Part shown: piece after piece, positions 1 through 5,727 of the stretch | Position numbering within the stretch: the first letter of the stretch is position 1 | Layout: each line of letters opens with the position of its first letter | DNA from: M3007 sp046299435 | GTDB lineage: Bacteria > Bacteroidota > Bacteroidia > Chitinophagales > Saprospiraceae | Assembly: GCA_046299435.1 (NCBI GenBank) | Contig: JBKBIC010000165.1 | Coordinates: 1-10,812 of the forward strand | Direction: 5' to 3' | Length of the DNA: 10,812 bases | The notes under the pieces: model-generated | The model's database searches: none | What the model saw: only the letters and a program-made list of their open reading frames with translations | What the model was told of the DNA's origin: nothing | Made by a program: the position numbers and the translations under genes

Positions 1-773
1 TCCAACGCCCCAGCTTGTGGTACCTGAAACCGCAAACCGTGAACGCCGACCCGCGCAACATCAGCGCAGGCAATCCGTACCTCGACCCTGAATTCACGCA
101 CGCCATCGAGTTCGGGTACTCGGTTTTTGCCGGGCAAAACAACATCTCGCTTACCCTCGAACAGGGCATCACGACCGATGCCATCAATGATTTCACGGAG
201 ATTGACGCGAGCACAGGTGTCTCAAAATCAACGTTTTACAATCTCGGCAAAAACTCGCGCACGGCTTTTTCGGCCAACGGCTCGGCCACCATTTTCAAAA
301 AACTGACCTTGTACAGCAACCTGACGGTGGCCTACGAAATCCTCGATGGCTACTCTGGCACGACACGCTACCGCAACAGCGGCTTCACCGGGAACGGTTA
401 CGGAAACCTGCAATACAACATCGGTAAAGGCTGGCGCGTGCAAGGCAACGGCTGGATCGGCGTGGGCAACCTGACCCTGCAAGGCCGCACGGGCGCGTGG
501 TACAACTATCAAATGGGCCTCTCGAAATCGGTGCTGAAAAACAGCGCGCTGCGCTTTTCGCTGCTGGCCGACAACTTCGTGACCAAAGACCGCCTGTGGC
601 AATCCACCACGAACGACCCGCTTTTCCGCACCACTTGGAAAAGCTACTCGCCCGCACGGGCTATCCGGTTTGCGGTGAATTACCGCTTCGGGAAACTGAA
701 AGAGAACGTTAGCCGCAAAAAAGGCGTGTCGAACAACGACCAAAAAGGCGGCGGCGGTTCGGGCGGGAATTGA
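1..773 (+). CDS. Outer-membrane beta-barrel / TonB-dependent receptor-like protein, C-terminal part
   Basis: The reading frame is open from base 3 and ends at TGA 771-773. The true start lies off the left edge, so only the last ~257 residues are present. The first visible residues (QRPSLWYLKP, then GNPYLDPEFTHAIEFGYS) match the stretch typical of the Bacteroidota outer-membrane barrel family (OMP_b-brl_3 type), where a GNP-x-L-x-PE motif precedes the last group of beta-strands. Alternating hydrophobic strands rich in Tyr, Phe and Asn follow, ending in AIRFAVNYRFGKLKENV. The basic, Gly-rich tail (KGGGGSGGN) is also common at the C-terminus of this family. Such proteins sit in the outer membrane and usually take up a ligand with TonB energy, but the plug and TonB box are not in the window, so transport and substrate cannot be shown. 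It converges on the CotH gene at 867-3218. Confidence 0.85.
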   Translation, partial: QRPSLWYLKPQTVNADPRNISAGNPYLDPEFTHAIEFGYSVFAGQNNISLTLEQGITTDAINDFTEIDASTGVSKSTFYNLGKNSRTAFSANGSATIFKKLTLYSNLTVAYEILDGYSGTTRYRNSGFTGNGYGNLQYNIGKGWRVQGNGWIGVGNLTLQGRTGAWYNYQMGLSKSVLKNSALRFSLLADNFVTKDRLWQSTTNDPLFRTTWKSYSPARAIRFAVNYRFGKLKENVSRKKGVSNNDQKGGGGSGGN

Positions 774-780
774 AGGTGCC

Positions 781-862
781 AGTTGAAAAGTTGAAAGGGT
801 TGAAGCGTTGAATTGCCGCATGGGACGGCTTTCAACGCTTCAACCCTTTCAACTTTTCAACT
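781..862. terminator. Perfect 32-bp inverted repeat between convergent genes; probable bidirectional terminator
   Basis: The arms 781-812 and 831-862 are exact reverse complements (32 of 32) around an 18-nt loop (813-830). The left arm is itself built of four GTTGAA words spaced 8, 9 and 8 nt apart. The structure starts 7 nt after the barrel-gene stop and ends 4 nt before the last base of the CotH gene stop on the other strand, so it fills the convergent gap. There is no T-run on either side, so it is not a textbook rho-independent terminator. A stem this long could still stop or protect both transcripts, or it may be a copy of a dispersed palindromic repeat. Confidence 0.7.
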
Positions 863-866
863 CACC

Positions 867-3218
867 CTATTCCACCACCACTTTTCGCACCGCTGCACCC
901 ACGCGCACGAGGTAAACACCCGGTGCAAAGTGGCCAATCTCCAGTTCGGCCAAGCCGCCCGCGATTTCGGTGGCGAGGACTCGTTGGCCCGTCAGGTTGA
1001 AAATTTCGAGCGGGAGGTTTCCGGCGATGGAGGCCACGACGGTGAGTCGGTTGGAGGTCGGGTTGGGGAAGACGTGCAGTTCGGGCACTTCCGCGCCGGG
1101 CGCATCGGTGCCGACGGAAGTGTCGTTGTTGGCCCCGAAAGTCGGCGGTTTGATGACAAAATCGCCCGTGCCGTTCGGTTGGCGAGCGTAGCCCAAATCT
1201 TCCTGTTGCTCCCCAAAAATCACTTCTTGGACGATGTTCGTATCGCGGTCGAGCAGCCACAAAGTTTCGCCGCCAGCAGAGAGTTTGAAGTTGGCGTGGA
1301 GTGCGTCGGTTTCATCGTCCTCGTCGGCCCAGACGATGAGGTAGCCTTTTGCCGGGATGCTCGTGCCCGTCGGGAATTTGTACTTGGGCAGGTTGTCGGC
1401 GTTGTCGGAAAGGAACCAACCGGAGAGGTCAACCGCCACATCGGAAGTGTTGTAAAGTTCAATCCAGTCGGCGTTTTGGCCCTGCGGGTCAGCGGCGGTG
1501 TTGGCGTTATCGGCCATGATTTCATTGATAACTACTTCGCGCTGAACAACTTGCGGGAACCCGACTTTGTACACATACACGTCGTGCTCCGCGCCTTTGG
1601 GTTGGTAAGTGGCAGTTTTGGCTGCATCGTTGGCGATGGCTTCGACGTAAAAACGCACCCAAGTATGCTTGTCAAAACCGGGAATCGTGCCGCCGAACGT
1701 GCCGTCGCCCGCTGCACCGTCGCCGTGCTGGCCGTCGTCGAACATTTCCGTCCGGTCAAAATTGCCCGTGAAACCGGTGGCAAAATAAAGCCGCACCGTG
1801 CTCACGCCAGCCGCGCCCGACACGGCACAAGTGACCGTCGTGGTTTCGCCTGCTTTCGGGTCCGAGAACTCGGCATCCGAGATTTCGAGGCCGACGGTTT
1901 TCACTTCGGCGTTGTTCAGGTACAGGTTGCGGCGAGTGGAGACGAAGTTTTTAAGCACTTGCTTTTCGCTCAAAAACTGGTTGTAGGTATAAAGTTTCTT
2001 CGGGTCATTTTTCACGAACGAGTCAATCTGGGCATAGTAAGCATCAATCCGGGCACCGATTTCGGTCGGGTCGAATGATTCTTCGAGCAGGGTGCGGACG
2101 TGCGCGAGGTATCGCTGGCGCAGTTCGGGCACAGCCATCAGGCGGTTCATCAGCGGGAAACGGGTGTCGGTCTCGCGGTAGAACGGCGACCAGTTTTGGT
2201 TCTGGGTTTTCATCACGGTATTGCCATCGAATTCGAGCGGCACGATGCGGCCACTTTCCGGCTCCCAGTAGATGTAATAGTCCATGCCGCCTTTGTGGAC
2301 GTAGCCGTCGTCGTCGGAAAACAGGATTTCTGTGGCGAGGAACCACAGCGTTTTGTCGAGGTCAAGGTATTGACGCACAGAGTCTTGCAGCACGGCGAGG
2401 GGCGGGTTGTTCAGCGCGGCGCAAGTGTTGCGGAGGTCTTCCCATGGGTGTTCTTTTTTGGTGTTTTTTAGGGTGTATTTGGGCTTGTAAAGCGCGGTAT
2501 CGGCTCCCAAATAATTGAGCGAGCAAACACCCGTGCCAAACGGCCCACCGCCAGGCCCGCCGGGGCCGCCACTGGCATCGGTGCGTAGGGCGCGCCAGCG
2601 GGTGCCGTCGTTGCTGAGGAACCATTCTTTGATGAAATCGCCGTCCAATTGTTGGGCACTTGGGTAGAGGCCCCAGTTTTGGCCGTTGATGAAAAGTTGG
2701 GCAAAGTTGCCTTTCAACGACGGGGTGTGCAGGCGGCTTTGGTGCAGGTAGAGCACCTCGCGGACGAAGCTGGGGTCGTCGAAACAGTTGTTGAGGTTCA
2801 ATGAGTTATAGCCTTTGTACGACTGTTCCGCGTCCACGAAATTCATCGAGATACTGAACGATTTTTTCTGGCCTTGCACCATCGAGTAGCTCGTCTGGCC
2901 TTTGAAGTGCACCCCGACCGGGCTGGCGAGCGTGTCGCCGTCAATTATCATCGTGGCCGGGATGTCGGTGCTGCTCTGGTAGTTTTGGGTGAGGAGCGTC
3001 CAATAGTTGGCCTGCGCGAACCAAAGTTCGACTTTATGGATGTTGGACTCATTGTAATAGCCGCTGACCGATTGGCCGTTGGCGACGAGGCGTTTGCCGT
3101 CGGCGGAAAACCGCCACGATTCGGGCAGCGATTGCCCGACGATTTTTGCCGAAAAGCTGAGGATGAAAAAGAGCGCGAGCGCAACGGGGATACAGCAGTA
3201 GGTGGTTAGTTTTTTCAT
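867..3218 (-). CDS. Secreted CotH-kinase-family protein with lamin-tail domain and T9SS sorting domain
   Basis: This is a 783-aa protein. Domains in order: signal peptide (~1-29, cleavage near VGQ); CotH kinase-like domain (~60-430); an all-beta segment with a DDGxxGDxxxGDGxF motif (~494-508); a lamin-tail domain (~562-660, VVINEIMADN, DWIELYN, LSGWFLSDN); and a T9SS type-A C-terminal sorting domain (~712-783, HVFPNPTSN, IFNLTGQ, FAPGVYLVRV). Kinase-fold landmarks are GVHFKGQTSY (102-111), SDDDGY (301-306), DYYIY (313-317) and EFDGN (329-333), the last in place of the usual WDxN. A Gly/Pro-rich loop (217-230) interrupts the kinase domain. CotH of Bacillus phosphorylates secreted spore-coat proteins. 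By analogy this is a surface-exposed atypical kinase or carbohydrate-associated scaffold; activity is inferred. The ATG at 3218 is followed directly by the signal peptide. No clear TAnnTTTG element was found upstream. Confidence 0.9.
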   Translation of the reverse strand: MKKLTTYCCIPVALALFFILSFSAKIVGQSLPESWRFSADGKRLVANGQSVSGYYNESNIHKVELWFAQANYWTLLTQNYQSSTDIPATMIIDGDTLASPVGVHFKGQTSYSMVQGQKKSFSISMNFVDAEQSYKGYNSLNLNNCFDDPSFVREVLYLHQSRLHTPSLKGNFAQLFINGQNWGLYPSAQQLDGDFIKEWFLSNDGTRWRALRTDASGGPGGPGGGPFGTGVCSLNYLGADTALYKPKYTLKNTKKEHPWEDLRNTCAALNNPPLAVLQDSVRQYLDLDKTLWFLATEILFSDDDGYVHKGGMDYYIYWEPESGRIVPLEFDGNTVMKTQNQNWSPFYRETDTRFPLMNRLMAVPELRQRYLAHVRTLLEESFDPTEIGARIDAYYAQIDSFVKNDPKKLYTYNQFLSEKQVLKNFVSTRRNLYLNNAEVKTVGLEISDAEFSDPKAGETTTVTCAVSGAAGVSTVRLYFATGFTGNFDRTEMFDDGQHGDGAAGDGTFGGTIPGFDKHTWVRFYVEAIANDAAKTATYQPKGAEHDVYVYKVGFPQVVQREVVINEIMADNANTAADPQGQNADWIELYNTSDVAVDLSGWFLSDNADNLPKYKFPTGTSIPAKGYLIVWADEDDETDALHANFKLSAGGETLWLLDRDTNIVQEVIFGEQQEDLGYARQPNGTGDFVIKPPTFGANNDTSVGTDAPGAEVPELHVFPNPTSNRLTVVASIAGNLPLEIFNLTGQRVLATEIAGGLAELEIGHFAPGVYLVRVGAAVRKVVVE

Positions 3219-3346
3219 TGAAAATGAGAGATTTAGAAAAATGTCGGGTCGGTGTGTGCGACCGTAAAATTAACTGTTCCTCGATACGTCGCCCCCGTTG
3301 CTTGGGTTGCTTCGTGTTTTGTCGGCGGTTGACAATTTATGCGGCG

Positions 3347-3387
3347 AAAAAAACAGCCCGACGGAACTTGCTGTCCGTCGGGCTGTT
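3347..3387 (-). terminator. Intrinsic terminator of the Uma2-family gene
   Basis: Arms 3352-3365 and 3374-3387 form a perfect 14-bp GC-rich stem with an 8-nt loop. On the minus strand the stem runs into seven consecutive U residues (A-run 3347-3353 on the plus strand, of which two pair in the stem). This is a classic rho-independent terminator, placed 26 nt after the Uma2 stop codon and 128 nt upstream of the start of the next minus-strand CotH gene. It separates the two transcription units. Confidence 0.93.
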
Positions 3388-3413
3388 GTCCAAAACTGGA
3401 TGTGGGATGTCTC

Positions 3414-3932
3414 TTAGCCGTTGTTTTTGTGCTCGAAAATGCCCTCGAAGACGGGGCCAAGGTCAAGTTCGATACCGAGGTTGGGGTCGCGGAGTGTCTC
3501 GTTTTTGGTGTAAATCTCGAAGTCGTTGGGCGCGTGATAGACGTAAATGGAGAGCAATTCGGGCAAAACCAGCCAATAGGAGCGCACGCCGGCGCGGAAA
3601 TAGACATTCTTGCGGGCTATCAATTCGGAGAGTTCTTGTTGCGGCGAAAGGATTTCGACGACGGCCAGCGGCATTTCGGTCATGCGGATTTCGTCCTCCA
3701 TAAAACTCAGGTCGGCAGGGTAGATGCCGATGTCGGGCACGCGGTCGCGTTTGCCGTCGGCCACGTCTTTCGGCATTTTGACGGTGATTTCGGGCAATGC
3801 TTCGAGGTGCTTAGAGTAATTCAATTCGAGTTGAAGCATCAACTTTTTTTGCAGGCGGGCATGAAACTTACTGGGCATGGGTTTTCCACGTTCTGTTTGA
3901 TAGGAGGGATGTGCGGCGACTGCTGCTTCCAT
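3414..3932 (-). CDS. Uma2 family (DUF820) PD-(D/E)XK nuclease-fold protein
   Basis: This is a 172-aa protein of typical Uma2 length. The family has a restriction-endonuclease-like fold and is predicted to be a nuclease, but its biological role is largely unknown. The visible signature is VPDIGIYP (Asp67), then PLAVVEILSPQQ (Glu93), then ELIARKNVYFRAGVRSYWLV (Lys108). The spacing matches the D...ExL...K active site, and all three residues are present, so it should be catalytically competent. There is no signal peptide, so it acts in the cytoplasm. The chosen ATG at 3932 lies 19 nt downstream of an exact -7 element. An internal ATG at 3878 (MPSKFHARLQ) is an alternative start. It is a single-gene unit lying between CotH genes, bounded by terminators on both sides, so functional coupling to them is not indicated. 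Uma2 genes are often multicopy in a genome. Confidence 0.88.
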   Translation of the reverse strand: MEAAVAAHPSYQTERGKPMPSKFHARLQKKLMLQLELNYSKHLEALPEITVKMPKDVADGKRDRVPDIGIYPADLSFMEDEIRMTEMPLAVVEILSPQQELSELIARKNVYFRAGVRSYWLVLPELLSIYVYHAPNDFEIYTKNETLRDPNLGIELDLGPVFEGIFEHKNNG

Positions 3933-3951
3933 ATTCGGCTGATTTTTTTGT

Positions 3952-3959
3952 CAAAAGTA
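3952..3959 (-). promoter_or_regulatory. Bacteroidota -7 promoter element for the Uma2 gene
   Basis: The minus strand reads TACTTTTG, an exact fit to the Bacteroidota TAnnTTTG element. Its downstream edge lies 19 nt before the ATG at 3932, which leaves a short 5' leader of about 10-15 nt. No TTG or TTTG was found at the usual 17-21 nt upstream, so the -33 half is weak or absent. Confidence 0.5.
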
Positions 3960-4014
3960 AGTTGCCCAACTGGGAAATGCCCCGGTTTTTCGGCTTGCCC
4001 GTTTTCCGAATATC

Positions 4015-4046
4015 AAAAAAGGCGTGGCCGGACAGCCACGCCTTTT
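4015..4046 (-). terminator. Intrinsic terminator after the tandem CotH pair
   Basis: Arms 4017-4028 and 4035-4046 give a perfect 12-bp stem (core GGCGTGGC) with a 6-nt loop. On the minus strand it is followed by a run of six U (A-run 4015-4020, partly in the stem). It lies about 27 nt past the CotH stop at 4073. The flanking A and T runs make it symmetrical, so it could also act on plus-strand transcripts. A smaller hairpin (4055-4059 with 4066-4070) lies between it and the stop codon. Confidence 0.88.
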
Positions 4047-4072
4047 CAGTGTTGACCCGGCAAATCGGGTTT

Positions 4073-5650
4073 TTATTTCACCTCGAAAAACTCATACGAG
4101 GCACGCTCCGGGAGGGTAGCGGCCATGTCGTCGTTTTCGCCGATGATGTAATAGTGCTTGATTTTGGCGGCCTCGACGCGGGCGGTGAAGATGCCGTCTC
4201 CGGGGGTCGCGTCGCCGTTTTGGCCGTCGTCGTGCATGGGCACACGGCTGAACGCCTTGAACTTGAGGTCGCGGTGGCAGAGCCATGCGGATTTGCCACC
4301 TTCCAATTTCACGCTCACGGTGCAGAGCGAATCGGCCACAACTGCTTGGTTGTCAGTGATTTTGGGCTGGGGCTTGGCAAGCAGGCCGTGCCGGGCGAGC
4401 CACTTGGCGCGGGCATCCATGAGCTGCCGGATGCCGATGATGTGGTCGGGGCCGTTGGTCATGGTCTTGTCGAGCGCGTCGTTGAAGGTTTGCATCGGGT
4501 AAAGTTTGAGGCTGTCGGCCTGCACGACGGGCCGGGCCGTAGCCATGAGTTTTTCGGCGGATTTGAGCAGCTCGCCGCTGGCGAGGAAGTCGTTGACGAT
4601 GGTTTTGTAGTGGGCGAGGTAGATTTTGCCGTAGAACTTGTTTTTCAGCAGCTGGGAGATGAGCGGGCGTTTGGCGTTGGTGCTTTCGGCGAGCGGGGAG
4701 TACATGACGAGTTGCTCGTCGCTCATTTCAGAGAAGCTCATGTCGCGCCGCCAGCCGCCGAAGGCCATGTTGAAATCCCACATGATGGGGTGGCAAACGC
4801 CGAACGTGTCGGCCCAGAGGTAGTAGTTGTGCGAGAGCGAGCCAGTGTAGGAATCGAGGTTGACCATGACGTTGTTCAGGGCGTGCATCCAGAGGGTCTG
4901 GTCAACGTTGAGGGCAGTCTCGATTTTTTCGGGGGTCTTGTTCAGGATTTTGATGAGGCGCAGGAGCGGTTGCCATGCTTTCACATCCTCGACTTCGTAA
5001 AAAGCGTCGTAGCAGCCGGGCGCGTCGTTGAGGTAAGCGAGCGAGGCGTTTTCGCCTTTGGGGCAGCCGGATTGGCTGCGCGTTTTTTTCCAGTTGTCGG
5101 GGTCGCACTTGATGATGTGGCCGGTGGCGGTGCCGAAATGTTTGCGGAGGAAGGCCGAGTCAATGCTCTCGGTGTTGATGTATAGCCCATAAAATTTTTC
5201 GTTGACGAACACCTTGGCGAAGTTGCACTGTGGCGCAGGCATATACCGGCGCACCACTTCGTACATGAGCGGGTCGCGGATGAAACTGGGGTCGAGGAAG
5301 GCGTTGGAGAGCCGCACGGTGTTGTGCCCGCCGGGGATTTGGGCGTTGCGTTTTTTGAAGTTCAACTTGACGTTGAGGGGCAGTTTTTTGTACGTCTCCT
5401 TGCGGGTGCGGAAGTAGGAGCTGTTGCCTTTGTAGCGCACGCCCACGCTGTCGAAGTACATTCCGTCCACGTAAGCCGTGCCGAGCAGCCGCGCATCGGG
5501 GTTGTTCTTTTTGATGGAATCGAGTTTCCAGTCCCAGTTCCGGTAGGGCAGTTCGATGCGTACTTCGCGGACGGCGGAGGGTGCGAAAAAATCCTGCGCG
5601 GGGGCGAAAAAAGGCAACAAGAAAAATAGGGCAAGGAAGCGTATCTGCAT
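4073..5650 (-). CDS. Exported CotH-kinase-family protein (second of tandem pair)
   Basis: This is a 525-aa protein. The start ATG at 5650 is chosen because a clean signal peptide follows it (MQIRFLALFFLLPFFAPAQ, cleavage near residue 19); the frame stays open 27 codons further upstream but there encodes the hairpin. The CotH kinase-like domain spans ~26-420: GVRYKGNSSY (70-79), PLNVKLNF with Lys95, VNLDSYTG with Asp266, HNYYLW (274-279) and MWDFNMAFGG (290-299). Asp266 and the WDFN Asp/Asn are the expected catalytic and metal-binding residues, so this copy looks active. C-terminal to it is a beta-rich module with DDGQNGDATPGDGIF (474-488). Cys196 and Cys213 are matched in the neighbouring paralogue and could form a disulphide. 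There is no T9SS sorting domain, so a periplasmic location is inferred. It lies 77 bp downstream of its paralogue with no promoter motif seen in the gap, so co-transcription is likely. The phosphoacceptor is unknown. Confidence 0.88.
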   Translation of the reverse strand: MQIRFLALFFLLPFFAPAQDFFAPSAVREVRIELPYRNWDWKLDSIKKNNPDARLLGTAYVDGMYFDSVGVRYKGNSSYFRTRKETYKKLPLNVKLNFKKRNAQIPGGHNTVRLSNAFLDPSFIRDPLMYEVVRRYMPAPQCNFAKVFVNEKFYGLYINTESIDSAFLRKHFGTATGHIIKCDPDNWKKTRSQSGCPKGENASLAYLNDAPGCYDAFYEVEDVKAWQPLLRLIKILNKTPEKIETALNVDQTLWMHALNNVMVNLDSYTGSLSHNYYLWADTFGVCHPIMWDFNMAFGGWRRDMSFSEMSDEQLVMYSPLAESTNAKRPLISQLLKNKFYGKIYLAHYKTIVNDFLASGELLKSAEKLMATARPVVQADSLKLYPMQTFNDALDKTMTNGPDHIIGIRQLMDARAKWLARHGLLAKPQPKITDNQAVVADSLCTVSVKLEGGKSAWLCHRDLKFKAFSRVPMHDDGQNGDATPGDGIFTARVEAAKIKHYYIIGENDDMAATLPERASYEFFEVK

Positions 5651-5678
5651 GATTTTCAATGAAATATGGTTTGTGGGC

Positions 5679-5722
5679 TGTTCACCCAAGCCCGCCTCGT
5701 GGGCGGCGGGCTTGGATGAACA
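5679..5722 (-). promoter_or_regulatory. Intercistronic hairpin between the two tandem CotH genes
   Basis: Arms 5679-5696 and 5705-5722 pair over 18 positions around an 8-nt loop. The only non-Watson-Crick position (5685 with 5716) becomes a G-U pair in the minus-strand transcript and a C-A mismatch in plus-strand RNA, so the stem is intact only in the sense in which the genes are transcribed. It begins 5 nt after the upstream CotH stop codon, and the next start codon lies 28 nt beyond it. No U-run follows, so a partial terminator, processing site or mRNA stabiliser that sets the ratio of the two proteins is more likely than a full stop. Confidence 0.6.
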
Positions 5723-5727
5723 ATGCT

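Noticed and set aside
813..2078. 421-codon plus-strand open frame opposite the large CotH gene
   Set aside because: It is antisense to a gene with clear signal peptide, CotH, lamin-tail and T9SS domains. Its translation shows no recognisable domain and begins inside the inverted repeat. Long antisense frames are expected in GC-rich coding DNA.
3247..3263. Small hairpin (5-bp stem GGTCG/CGACC) upstream of the large CotH gene as a riboswitch or leader element
   Set aside because: The stem is too short to distinguish from chance, and no known riboswitch core is visible.
3911..5185. 424-codon plus-strand open frame opposite the Uma2 start and the CotH gene
   Set aside because: It runs through a terminator, a promoter element and the antisense of two real genes; its composition (rich in Val, Gly, Glu, His, Phe) is that of a shadow frame.
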